A DNA stretch of 64,000 nt from Bacteroidetes bacterium SW_9_63_38 (GCA_003022435.1 PXUA01000011.1:31055-95054), one strand, 5' to 3'. Positions 53,947-62,196 are shown, counted from the stretch's first letter. Notes: generated by a model not told the origin, from the letters alone. Numbers and translations are program-made.

Positions 53947-54576
53947 ATGCAACGGTTTTCTTCCCTGCTCCTCGCCATCTTCGTAGCGTTCAGTCTTGCG
54001 CTCGTCACCGGCTGTGACGCCACAACAAGCGACAGTGGTTCTCTCGACGTAACGATGAGCGAGTCTTCCACGAAGACGATGTCCAAACGAACGACCGCGT
54101 CGGATGTCGACACGGCCCGCGTCACCATCGAAGAGCTTTCTATTGTTCCTGCCGGCAAGGCCTCCGACGGTGAAAGCACTGACGTCGGTGTAACCGTCCT
54201 GACGGATTCGAACTTTACGGTCGACCTCAAGAATCTGCAGGAGGGTATCGACGCTGTTCTGCCGACCGCCGAGATTCCTACTGGCACGTACGGTCAACTT
54301 CGTTTGGTGACGACGGACAAAGCCAAGGTTTCATTCACCAACACGACTGGAACGGAGGATGTCATGATTGCCAGTGGGCAGCAGACCGGACTGAAAGTCA
54401 ACTTCTCAAAATTCACCATCGAAAGTGCGGATGATCGTGTCGAGATGACAGTGAACTGGGACGTGACGGAATCCCTGAAGGGCAGCGGTTCTGGACAGTA
54501 CGTCATCACACCTGCGATTAACGATGCTACCGTCACGGTTACCAGCGCGACCGACGACGACGGAGGCTCCAACTAG
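53947..54576 (+). CDS. DUF4382 lipoprotein
   Basis: 209 residues from the ATG at 53947. The lipobox LALVTGC places the lipidated Cys at about residue 23. Downstream, SGSLDVTMSESS, ARVTIEELSIVPAG, VLTDSNFTVDLKNLQEGIDA and EIPTGTYGQLRLVTTDKAKV follow the DUF4382 domain (a beta-sandwich), and an acidic tail ends DDDGGSN. Such lipoproteins are found at the outer membrane of halophiles and Bacteroidota and are uncharacterised. The sigma-factor operon begins 123 bases downstream in the same direction, so it may share regulation, but this is not shown. Confidence 0.85.
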   Translation: MQRFSSLLLAIFVAFSLALVTGCDATTSDSGSLDVTMSESSTKTMSKRTTASDVDTARVTIEELSIVPAGKASDGESTDVGVTVLTDSNFTVDLKNLQEGIDAVLPTAEIPTGTYGQLRLVTTDKAKVSFTNTTGTEDVMIASGQQTGLKVNFSKFTIESADDRVEMTVNWDVTESLKGSGSGQYVITPAINDATVTVTSATDDDGGSN

Positions 54577-54578
54577 AC

Positions 54579-54606
54579 GGACGGGGCGCCCGGCCCCAGC
54601 CGTCCT
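54579..54606 (+). terminator. Possible weak terminator after the DUF4382 gene
   Basis: GGACGGGGC-GCCCG-GCCCCAGCCGTCC forms an imperfect stem immediately after the stop, but the T-run is short (TTCGG follows). Could attenuate rather than end transcription. Confidence 0.4.
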
Positions 54607-54698
54607 TCGGCATAAATTCTGCCTGAGAACACGTCGGGTGCCCCGACGACCGTACGGGGGAACCCCGCCTGTTCTCGCCGCCCGACCCTGCACCACTC

Positions 54699-55277
54699 AT
54701 GCCCAACGACGCCTCTGACGGCACGTACGCCCGTCGCGTTCAGAATGGAGACCGGGAGGCGTTCCGGATTCTGATCGAGCGGTACGAGGGCATGGTTCTC
54801 GACCTTGCGCACCAGTATGCCAACACGCCGGAGGACGCCGAGGACCTGGCGCAGGACGCATTCACACGCGCCTACGACCGAATTGAGGACCTGAAGAATC
54901 CGGACCGGTTTTCCTCCTGGCTCTATGGCATCGCCCTCAATCGGTGTCGGGACTACGCCAAGAATGTGCGGCGGGAGACATACGCCTTCAGCCGCACGGA
55001 GGAACACGACGATGCCGACGCGCTGCCCAACGAGCACCCTGCACAGGACGAAGCGCTCATGGCCGAGGAGCGGGGCGACCGACTCTGGTCGGCGCTGGAC
55101 GAGCTTTCGTCCACGTACGCCACCCCGTTCCTACTGAAATACCGGGACGGACTTACGTACAAGGCCATGTCCAAGCGCATGGACGTATCGGTGAGCGCGC
55201 TGAAGGTGCGCGTGCACCGGGCTCGCAAAAAACTTCGCACTCTGCTGGAGGATCAACATGCCGATTCCAGATCCTGA
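54699..55277 (+). CDS. ECF-type RNA polymerase sigma factor (cassette sigma)
   Basis: 192 residues. Region 2 is at 10-85: AFRILIERYEGMVLDLAHQY, TPEDAEDLAQDAFTRAYDRI and RFSSWLYGIALNRCRDYAKN. Region 4 is near 125-180: LWSALDELSSTYATPFLLKY, GLTYKAMSKRMDVSVSALKV and RVHRARKKLR. The last 20 bases overlap the start of the next gene, an anti-sigma-like membrane protein (55258). This pairing identifies it as an ECF factor held by a partner and probably released by an envelope signal. Target promoters cannot be predicted. Confidence 0.93.
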   Translation: MPNDASDGTYARRVQNGDREAFRILIERYEGMVLDLAHQYANTPEDAEDLAQDAFTRAYDRIEDLKNPDRFSSWLYGIALNRCRDYAKNVRRETYAFSRTEEHDDADALPNEHPAQDEALMAEERGDRLWSALDELSSTYATPFLLKYRDGLTYKAMSKRMDVSVSALKVRVHRARKKLRTLLEDQHADSRS

Positions 55278-56007
55278 CATTTTGGTCCAGCGGTTCGTGG
55301 ACGGGGACCTGTCCGACGACGAGGTTCAGGACGCGCTCCACCGCATTGCCGACGACGAGGAGGCCCGCAAGCTGCTTCGGTTTGAGCTGGAGATGACGCA
55401 GGACCTCGCCGCGTCGCAGTCGACGGCCCCGCCGGCCGACTTTGCCGACCGAACAATGGCCGCCGTGACGGCGGAGACTGACGCCGCAGCGGTGGAAGCC
55501 GACGTTACGGTCTCGCTATGGCGGCGGCTGGAGCACCTGTGGACGGCGGCTACGGCCCCTGTGTCCGTGGAACTGCGTCCGCTCTCGGCCGCCGTCGCCG
55601 TTCTCCTGCTCGTAGGGGCTGTGGCCTGGACGGTGGGACCGGCCCTCTGGGCCGAGTCTTCAACATCGACGCTGGCAACGGCGCCGAAGCCGGAATCGAG
55701 TACGGCCGTTCACCGCACGTCCGCCTCTTCTCCTTCCCAAGGAGAGACCGTGTGGATCCGGTTCAAGTACACGAACAACACGGCCGACTCAGTGGCCGTG
55801 GCGGGCGACTTCAGCCAGTGGACGCCTGTGCCCCTGTCCCCGCGCACCGTGAACGGGAAAACCGTGTGGGCGGGCCTTGTGCCCGTCTCACGGGGCGAAC
55901 ACGAGTACCAGTTCGTGATTAACGGGAAGCGGTGGGTTCCCGACCCCCTCGCTCCGACGAAGCGTGGCGATGGGTTCGGGGCCGAGAACGCCGTCCTCAA
56001 CATCTAA
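55258..56007 (+). CDS. Anti-sigma-like membrane protein with exported AMPK/CBM48-like glycan-binding domain
   Basis: 249 residues. A cytosolic N-terminus (DILVQRFVDGDLSDDEVQDA, residues about 7-26, then an acidic helix) resembles anti-sigma factor starts but lacks a His-Cys-Cys zinc site. One membrane helix (AAVAVLLLVGAVAWTVGPAL) is near 119-138. Outside it, VWIRFKYTNNTADSVAVAGD then FSQWTPVPLSP, EHEYQFVINGKRWVPDPLAP form a complete AMPK beta/CBM48-like glycogen-binding domain. It overlaps the sigma gene by 20 bases. It is well placed to pass a carbohydrate or envelope signal to the sigma factor; this is inference. Confidence 0.85.
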   Translation: MPIPDPDILVQRFVDGDLSDDEVQDALHRIADDEEARKLLRFELEMTQDLAASQSTAPPADFADRTMAAVTAETDAAAVEADVTVSLWRRLEHLWTAATAPVSVELRPLSAAVAVLLLVGAVAWTVGPALWAESSTSTLATAPKPESSTAVHRTSASSPSQGETVWIRFKYTNNTADSVAVAGDFSQWTPVPLSPRTVNGKTVWAGLVPVSRGEHEYQFVINGKRWVPDPLAPTKRGDGFGAENAVLNI

Positions 56008-56069
56008 GGGGACACGCAGCTTGGGCCCGCGTGTCCCCGCACTGGGACTCGCGAAACAGGCTTCTGCTT

Positions 56070-57284
56070 ATGCGGCGACTTATTCTCGCCACGATATTTC
56101 TCGTCGGCTTCGCGCCGACGACCGTACCGGCGCAGGACTGGAGAGGTCACGCCGCCCTCGGCCTCGCTGGTGGCTACCAGACAAACCTGTACCTGGATCC
56201 GGTTCTCGGAACCTGGACTCCAGACGCGAAATCGGCCCTCTTGGCCTTCACGCCGCAACTCGGGGTGAGCCGGATCGGCCGCCGCACTCGCCTCGACATC
56301 ACGGTTCGCTCACACCTGCATCCGCGACGCACGGAACGACCGAAATTGCTACAGGGCACGCTCCGCCTCCGCCGCCAACTGTCCCCGAATTGGACCCTGG
56401 GCGGCACAGCGGGCGGCACCCGCTACCGATACCCGGCCCTCGCCGACGGCATCCGCACCGCCCGCGACAGCTGGTGGGCGCTGCCGTCCCTCCGATGGAC
56501 TCCAACCTCCCGGACCATGCTTACCCTCCGCACCGGACTTACACAGCGCTTCGAGCACCTTCCGAGCGCGACGGATCGGCAGACCAGTGGCCTCGCCACC
56601 CTCCGCGCGACCCACTGGCTCACGGACCGATTTCAGGGCGGTGTACGCCTCCATTACACCAGCGGGCGCACGTCTGCGGCGGAGACCCAGTTCGGAGGCG
56701 CCGGCGGTTCGGCAAACCTTACATACTGGCCCACGTCTTCCGTATCGGTCCGGGGCACCGTGGGGGCCGAGCAGCTTCGATACGAAACCGTCGATTCGAG
56801 CACCGTGCGCGACCGCCTCGGACAGGCCGCGTTGAAGGCCGAATGGACGCCGCGTTCGTCCGTCACCGTGTTCGGGCGCGCCGGCGCCGCCCGGGCCACC
56901 TTTGCGTCCGACGCCTCTCCCGACGTGCACTTGTCCATCGGGGTACGCCTGTCCACACAGGGCGTGCCGGGCGGATCGCCGGAGACCTCGTCTCCACAGC
57001 GTGTCTGCCAGAATACAGAGGACGGACTTCGCATTCGAGTGCCGTACGACGGAGAGGGCACGCTCCACGTGACGGGCGACTTCAACAACTGGTCGCTCCC
57101 CGGGGTGCCCCTTCATTCCACGGAAAATGGATGGGAAACGACGCTTGACCTGCCGGCCAGTCGGTACGCCTATCGCCTCCGCGTGGTCGACGGCGACGAG
57201 GCCCGCTGGCTCGACCTTCCCTCATATGCACGAACCGTCGAGAGTGCCTTCGGCGACACCAATGGCGTCTGCACAGTCCAATGA
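56070..57284 (+). CDS. Outer-membrane barrel with C-terminal AMPK/CBM48-like domain
   Basis: 404 residues from the ATG at 56070 after a 62-base gap. A signal peptide (LILATIFLVGFAPTTVPAQ) precedes a Thr/Arg/Gly-rich barrel-like region (residues about 25-310; e.g. GGYQTNLYLDP, GGVRLHYTSGRTSAAETQFG). From about 325, LRIRVPYDGEGTLHVTGDFN then NWSLPGVPLH, NGWETTLDLPASRYAYRLRV forms the same domain class as in the upstream anti-sigma-like protein. A barrel fused to a glycan-binding domain could bind an exported polymer. The domain orientation (inside or outside the cell) is unknown. Cys residues near 313 and the C-terminus could pair. Confidence 0.75.
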   Translation: MRRLILATIFLVGFAPTTVPAQDWRGHAALGLAGGYQTNLYLDPVLGTWTPDAKSALLAFTPQLGVSRIGRRTRLDITVRSHLHPRRTERPKLLQGTLRLRRQLSPNWTLGGTAGGTRYRYPALADGIRTARDSWWALPSLRWTPTSRTMLTLRTGLTQRFEHLPSATDRQTSGLATLRATHWLTDRFQGGVRLHYTSGRTSAAETQFGGAGGSANLTYWPTSSVSVRGTVGAEQLRYETVDSSTVRDRLGQAALKAEWTPRSSVTVFGRAGAARATFASDASPDVHLSIGVRLSTQGVPGGSPETSSPQRVCQNTEDGLRIRVPYDGEGTLHVTGDFNNWSLPGVPLHSTENGWETTLDLPASRYAYRLRVVDGDEARWLDLPSYARTVESAFGDTNGVCTVQ

Positions 57285-57288
57285 GCCC

Positions 57289-58368
57289 ATGATTGACTCC
57301 GTCTTCAACACTGGGGGCCTTCGCCCTCCCTGGAAATGGACCTGGGGACTGGTCGGCGTGCTTCTGTGTGCCCTCGTTCTCCCCGCGAGCGTGCAGGGGC
57401 AGTCCGCCGTCGAGTCTCTAATGGCGGAGGGCCGGGCGGCCGGGGCCGACGTGGAACGCATGCGCGTCGTTGTCTCCCGCGCAGAGAACGCCGGCCTCTC
57501 GTCCCAGCAAGCCGCCACCCTGCTGCAGCCCGCCGTCTCCCTCGCCAAGCGCGACCTGCCCGCAACGCCTCTTCTCAACAAGACGCTGGAGGGCCTCGCC
57601 AAGCAGGTGCCACCCGCACGGATGACCCCCGTCCTGCAAGAGCTTCGCACCCACACGGAAGAGGCCGGCACCCTGATCTCCTCCTGGACCAAGAAGAAAA
57701 AGACGAAGGCGCTTCTGGACACCGAGGACAATTCACTCCCCCGTGCCGAGCGCGACCAGCTTATCGTCAGCGTCGCGGAGGCGCGGCAGCAGAACGTCCC
57801 GGTCCCGAACATTGAGACCTTCCTGAACAAACTTCCCGATGCGGTGGGCTCCCGTTCGGTCTCTGCGAATGAGGTGGCCGTAGCCGTGAGCGTGATGCCC
57901 GACCTGCCCGCCGCAGCCTCCCCGCCCGCAACGTCTCGCGCCCTGCTTACGGCCGCACTCAATGCCGACTACGATCCCGAATCTCTTCGACAGCTCCCCG
58001 GGGCTCTGGAGCGCGCTCAGCAGGTGAGCGATCGTCCCACCGTCTCCATTGCGAAGAGCGCCACGCGGGCGATCCAAAAAGGAATTCCTGCCCCCAAGAT
58101 GCTACGCTCGCTCTTTCAGGGGACGGTGCCGGGCACACCGCCCGCCGTTCAGAACGCCCCCTCTTCTCCGCCCGGACAGCGCAATCCGCCGGGAAGGGAT
58201 GGCCGTCCTGCCCCTGGGTCTTCCCCGGGCTCCCTGCCGTCCGACGGCGGCGGGCAGGGGCCTCCCCCCAGCGGGGATCAGCCCAGCGGAGATCAGCCCA
58301 GCGGAGATCAGCCCAGCGGAGATCAGCCCGGCGGGGACCAGCCCAGCGGCCCTCCCTCCAACAACTGA
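57289..58368 (+). CDS. Exported helical-repeat protein with a Gly-Asp-Gln-Pro tail
   Basis: 359 residues from the ATG at 57289, four bases after the upstream stop. A hydrophobic leader (WKWTWGLVGVLLCALVLPAS, cleaved after VQGQ) is followed by an alpha-helical, Ala/Leu-rich body with repeated short helices (e.g. RMRVVVSRAENAGLSSQQAA and EVAVAVSVMPDLPAAAS). The C-terminal 75 residues are low complexity: PGRDGRPAPGSSPGSLPS, then five consecutive SGDQP-type units from 15-base DNA repeats at about 58272-58350. Exported and probably membrane-associated. No family recognised, but its position as the last gene of the sigma cassette suggests a shared role. Confidence 0.7.
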   Translation: MIDSVFNTGGLRPPWKWTWGLVGVLLCALVLPASVQGQSAVESLMAEGRAAGADVERMRVVVSRAENAGLSSQQAATLLQPAVSLAKRDLPATPLLNKTLEGLAKQVPPARMTPVLQELRTHTEEAGTLISSWTKKKKTKALLDTEDNSLPRAERDQLIVSVAEARQQNVPVPNIETFLNKLPDAVGSRSVSANEVAVAVSVMPDLPAAASPPATSRALLTAALNADYDPESLRQLPGALERAQQVSDRPTVSIAKSATRAIQKGIPAPKMLRSLFQGTVPGTPPAVQNAPSSPPGQRNPPGRDGRPAPGSSPGSLPSDGGGQGPPPSGDQPSGDQPSGDQPSGDQPGGDQPSGPPSNN

Positions 58369-58969
58369 TCGCCGGGAACCACCCCGAACGCTCCTTCTCC
58401 CTCTCAATGCCCCCTCGTTCCGGCGCTCCTTTTCTTCTGCACGTCTTCTCTCATTCTGGATGTTTTGCGATCCGGAACTGAGCCCGCAGACGGAGCCTGC
58501 TGCCGTCGAGGACCGCGGCAACCCCTCGTCGGTCCCGTCCTGCTGGAATTCGTATCGGATCAGTTGAACCGAACATATTGTGGACGGCCGTGTCCACGAA
58601 GCCACACGCAACGTCTCGTCCGGGGCGTCACGCTTCCGTACCCAGTCCCTCTCCCTCCGCGTTTCTGACGGAACGTCGGTCTCCAGGCCGGCCGCCTCCT
58701 GGATTTTTCTGCCGAAATGGCGGAATGCGCATTCTCTTTATTCATTCTTGGGCATTCTTTTTCACAATGCCCCGAGCTGGATTGCATTTTGCTGTACAAT
58801 AATCACCCAGACTCGCGCGTTGGGAACATGCGACCTGATGCCCGATTCGTAACACTTTCCGTTTGCGATTCGCAGTTGCGATAGCGAGTGTGTTGGTTCC
58901 CCTAAGAAGGCGCAGGTTTCTGGACGTCAGGCATCCTCGATACCATTTGGGACTAGAGCAGCGACATAC
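58369..58969. other. Intergenic region upstream of second sigma factor
   Basis: 601 bases. It turns AT-richer from about 58690 (CATTCTTGGGCATTCTTT, a near-repeat CATTCT spaced 9 bases), with no supported ORF. A promoter for the sigma gene at 58970 should lie here; TTGCAT (58783) and TACAAT (58794) are too close together to be a standard pair, so I do not call one. Confidence 0.4.
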
Positions 58970-59635
58970 ATGGCGAAGGACAAAGCGGAAGTCGTCACGC
59001 AAAAGACCGCCTCGAAGGATCGGTCGGCCCACAACAGCCAGCATGAGGCGCTTCAGGAAATGAGTGATGAGGACCTCATGTCCCAGTTTCAGGCTGGGAC
59101 GGTGGAGGCCTTCAACATTCTCGTGGAGCGGTACTCGGACCGGCTCATGCAATACCTCTATCGCTTCCTCGGCGACATGAAGCGGTGCGAGGACCTGTTG
59201 CAGGAGACCTTCCTCCGGGTGCATCGAAACCGGCATTCCTACCGCCGGATCGCAAAATTTTCCACCTGGCTTTACACCATTGCTGGAAACCTCGCCCGGT
59301 CGGAGTACCGGAAGCGAAAACGACGGCGGATGCAGTCCATCCAGTCCGTCAACCGGGACAATGAAGAGTACGAGATGGAGATTCCGGACGAGTCGTTCTC
59401 CCCGGACAAGCACGCGGAGAGCACGATCCAGGATCACTACATTCAGGAGGCGATGAACGAAATCCCGCCGGCCTTCCGCGAGGTCGTGGTGCTGCGCGAT
59501 ATTCAGCAGCTGGCCTACGACGAGATCGCGGAGATTACGGGGCTGCCGATGGGCACAGTCAAGAGCCGCATCAACCGCGGCCGGACCAAGCTCCAGGCCC
59601 TGCTGGAAGACGTGTATCCGTTCGAGGACGGGTAA
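58970..59635 (+). CDS. ECF-type (RpoE-like) RNA polymerase sigma factor
   Basis: 221 residues. Region 2: FNILVERYSDRLMQYLYRFL, RCEDLLQETFLRVHRNRHSY and FSTWLYTIAGNLARSEYRKR; region 4: AMNEIPPAFREVVVLRDIQQ, LAYDEIAEITGLPMGTVKSR and INRGRTKLQALL. An N-terminal extension of about 35 residues is Lys/Ala/Asp-rich. No anti-sigma gene lies next to it, unlike the sigma factor at 54699. It closely resembles the housekeeping-type ECF sigma factor common in Bacteroidota. A strong terminator follows at 59689. Confidence 0.95.
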   Translation: MAKDKAEVVTQKTASKDRSAHNSQHEALQEMSDEDLMSQFQAGTVEAFNILVERYSDRLMQYLYRFLGDMKRCEDLLQETFLRVHRNRHSYRRIAKFSTWLYTIAGNLARSEYRKRKRRRMQSIQSVNRDNEEYEMEIPDESFSPDKHAESTIQDHYIQEAMNEIPPAFREVVVLRDIQQLAYDEIAEITGLPMGTVKSRINRGRTKLQALLEDVYPFEDG

Positions 59636-59688
59636 CGATTGCTCTGGTCCGCGGGCCCAATCCCCGGTCTTTCCCTCCCCCAACATTT

Positions 59689-59720
59689 GCGCCGGATCCC
59701 CGAGGGGATCCGGCGCTTTT
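59689..59720 (+). terminator. Rho-independent terminator of the second sigma factor
   Basis: GCGCCGGATCCCC-GA-GGGGATCCGGCGC stem (59689-59716), followed by TTTT. Perfect inverted repeat of 12-13 bp. It may also serve leftward transcription from the pseudogene that ends beside it. Confidence 0.92.
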
Positions 59721-59764
59721 ATCTTCGTGCGTGTGTTTTCGCACGCCCCCCTGCTCCCCTTCTG

Positions 59765-60499
59765 CTACGCCGCCCCGGTTGGCTCCGTCGACTCGGTGTC
59801 CGGATGTTCATTCGCAGGGGCTCGTCCAACCGACGGGCCGATAGATCGATGCGGTCGGCGTCGAGGTGGTCGATGATGGCAAGGCGCAGGGCCAGGCAGA
59901 TCTGATCGAGTGTGCCGCGGCTGAGGGAGCGTCCCACCGTCTGCGAAAACGCCCCGGCGGCCGCCTCGCGCAGCTCCCGGCGGGTTTTTCCAATTGCTTG
60001 GCCTCGGGCTTGCCGCGGTTGTCGGTGCGCCACCGATCGGTGGCCTCGTCCGTCAGCGCCTCCACGACGACGCGGGCCGGACGCATGTGGTCGACGCTGA
60101 GGGTGCCGAGCAGGCGGTCCTGCACCTCATCCCAGGCCTGTCCCTCCAGGCGCACGAGGTCGCCGAGCTGGAGGGCGTAAACCGACTCGTACACCGACCG
60201 CGGCACGTGCTGCACGGCCGGCACGGTGCAGTTGCACAGGCGCGTCGATTCGTCGTCCGGAGCCTGCAATTGCCCCTGCGGCGCACTCAGGAGACGACGC
60301 GCGACCGTGTAGGCGGTCCCCCGTCGGCCCGTCGGAAGACGAGCCGTCCTTCGAGCGTGCGTCCGGTGTGGGGGGCATAGACGTGCTTGCTGGCATCCGT
60401 GGGGTAGATGCCGTAGAACATCGTCTGCAGAAAGTGAAGCAGTCGGACCATCGAGGCGGACGGGAGCGGCGGCGGCGTCGGGAGAACGTGTGCGGTCAA
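59765..60499 (-). pseudogene. Frameshifted gene, unknown family
   Basis: One protein is spread over three frames. The start at 60499 (MTAHVLPTPPPLP, SMVRLLHFLQTMFYGIYP) runs to about 60310, then LLSAPQGQLQAPDDESTR, YESVYALQLGDLVRLEGQAW and ARVVVEALTDEATDRW continue in the next frame to about 60000. RRELREAAAGAFSQTVGRSL and LALRLAIIDHLDADRIDLSA follow in the third. The acidic end NEHPDTESTEPTGAA uses the frame with the stop at 59765. The protein pieces keep normal composition for the organism, so decay is recent, or the sequence has errors. No family recognised. The N-terminus mentions no catalytic motif. Confidence 0.7.
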
Positions 60500-60952
60500 T
60501 GTAGGGAGGCGCCTCGTCCTTGTCCATCGGAGCCCGGCAGACGAACTACTTCGTGCTCAACAGGCGCGGGGGCTCCGGGGCCTCTTCCTTTCGACGTGCC
60601 CGTTTGTACCTGAGAGCCTGGACGCATGGATGCTCCCCTCAAAATGATCCCTCCAGGCCGTTGCGGAGGGCCGGGGACAGCGGCTCCGCGGTTTCGGGCG
60701 AGCGGCCGTCGCAGCGTAGATCCGCTCGGCGCCGGGACTACGCTCGTAACAAGAGCACGCCCCCTCACCGTCGCCCCGATGGTACACGGCAAACATTCAT
60801 CCCCCGTAGTGGGCAATCAGCACAAACACGAGCACGATGCCCGCGAAGACCCCGAGAGCAATAAGAATTTGGCGCAGGACACGACGGTTCATGGGCAATC
60901 GGGCGTAAGAAGGGAATGCGAAAACAGAATCGGGGGGTCCCCAGCACACCCG
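60500..60952. other. Spacer around the tiny membrane ORF
   Basis: Apart from the 31-residue ORF at 60797-60892 this stretch shows no gene. Longer ORFs here are Arg/Pro-rich readings in wrong frames. No terminator or promoter is certain. Confidence 0.35.
60797..60892 (-). CDS. Tiny single-helix membrane protein (31 residues)
   Basis: The ORF MNRRVLRQILIALGVFAGIV continues LVFVLIAHYGG and ends at 60797. It has three basic residues in the first seven, then an uninterrupted 20-residue hydrophobic helix, a pattern unlikely by chance in GC-rich non-coding DNA. There is no homology claim. It lies in an otherwise gene-free stretch between the pseudogene and a family-1 element. Whether it is translated is unknown. 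Confidence 0.5.
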   Translation of the reverse strand: MNRRVLRQILIALGVFAGIVLVFVLIAHYGG

Positions 60953-61103
60953 TTACCGATGCGTGAATGGGCTTCCACCGATCCTGGAAATCTCAGATTT
61001 CCTAGATCGAGCCACTCTGAGATTGGCAAGGACGATCTCTACGGCACAGCACGGTTCTCCGTACGCGGAGAGTGTCGAGGACCTACCCGTGCATGGTTCG
61101 TAA
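60953..61103. repeat. Dispersed terminally inverted element (family 1), complete copy
   Basis: 151 bases. The left end TTACCGATGCGTGAATGGG and right end CCGTGCATGGTTCGTAA are the family ends. The interior has GGAAATCTCAGATTTCC, a TCTGAGATTGG block and an unusual TTCTCCGTACGCGGAGA palindrome. It lies downstream of the ROK gene on the minus strand. Confidence 0.8.
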
Positions 61104-61175
61104 GATCGTACGAATGCACCCACACAATCAACCCGTACGGCCACACCCAAGGGAGGCGAACAAGACCATCCTCAG

Positions 61176-62009
61176 TTACGCCGCCTCCATGCTTCCGAGG
61201 GCCGCGGCGCCCAGCACCGCCGGGCGCTTCAGTTGTGAAAGCTGAACCGACAGCGTTTCGAGCGCCTGCGGAGACGAGAAGGCTTCCAGTTCGTCCCACA
61301 TCGCGTCCTCGAAGTACGGGTGCGCGTGTCGGAGCGCACCGCCCATCACAATGCAGGCTGGATCGACGGCGGCCAACACCGACTGCACCGCCCGTCCAAG
61401 GTGCGTTCCCATCGTGGCAAACATCGCCCGAGCGTCCTCGTCGCCGTCCTCAGCCCGCTCCAGCGCCTCTTGCACCGTCGTGTCGTACGCGCGCTCAATG
61501 AACTGTCCAGCGCAGTAGTGCTCGTAGCGCCCGTCCTTGTACGGGGCCGCGCCGAATGCCCCCGCGCTGAAGGTGCAGCCCGTCAGCAGCGTCCCGTCGA
61601 CGACAACCCCACCGCCGATCCCCTCGTTCAGCACGAGTCCCACCATCGGCGACACGCCCTGTCCGGAGCCGTAGCAGGCCTCCGCAAGGGCGAAGCAGTT
61701 GGCGTCCCGCTGCACGGCCGCAGGGACATCGTGGCACACCGTCAACCGGTCGGCGAGCGGGACGTCCGTCCACGACGACACCGACGGAAGCGTCCGTACA
61801 ACCCCGGCTTCCCCGTCCACCGGTCCGGGCACGGCCACCCCGATGCTGGTGGCCTGCCCCATCGGAACGCGGCTAAGCAGGTCGTCGAGACACGCCAGCA
61901 CGTCGTCCGCCGCGTCCGGGGTCGGGGCGTCGTGGATCACCCGCACGGCCCGATCTTCCACCCAGCCCACGGAGATGGTACGGCGCCCGAGGTCGATGCC
62001 GATTTTCAT
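61176..62009 (-). CDS. ROK-family protein lacking the zinc motif
   Basis: 277 residues from the ATG at 62009 (MKIGIDLGRRTISVGWVEDR). The phosphate-binding motifs IGIDLGRRTISVG (3-15), GVAVPGPVDGEAGVV and the ROK DANCFALAE with NEGIGGGVVVDG are present. The usual Cys-rich zinc-binding segment (C-x-C-G-x2-G-C) is replaced by DGRYEHYCAGQFIERAYDTT. It should fold as a sugar kinase, phosphorylating glucose, fructose or another sugar at the cytosolic side, but loss of the zinc site may alter stability or substrate. A family-1 element follows it. Confidence 0.82.
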   Translation of the reverse strand: MKIGIDLGRRTISVGWVEDRAVRVIHDAPTPDAADDVLACLDDLLSRVPMGQATSIGVAVPGPVDGEAGVVRTLPSVSSWTDVPLADRLTVCHDVPAAVQRDANCFALAEACYGSGQGVSPMVGLVLNEGIGGGVVVDGTLLTGCTFSAGAFGAAPYKDGRYEHYCAGQFIERAYDTTVQEALERAEDGDEDARAMFATMGTHLGRAVQSVLAAVDPACIVMGGALRHAHPYFEDAMWDELEAFSSPQALETLSVQLSQLKRPAVLGAAALGSMEAA

Positions 62010-62196
62010 GAGTGAAAAAGCGTCGTCGATGCGGAAAATACGCGGAGAATCCTCTGCTCCTGATAGGGGCGACGGGCGGGGAGGGTCCGGGCCGTAATGC
62101 CCTTCGCTCCCATCCTCAACAGTATCTTCCCCTGGTCGAGACCACCGCCGTGTCTCCCGCTCTTGTCCAGTCTCCCAAAACGCGATCCCCACCACG

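Noticed and set aside
58272..58350. Regular 15-base repeats as a possible CRISPR array
   Set aside because: Units are contiguous without spacers and encode an in-frame SGDQP tail.
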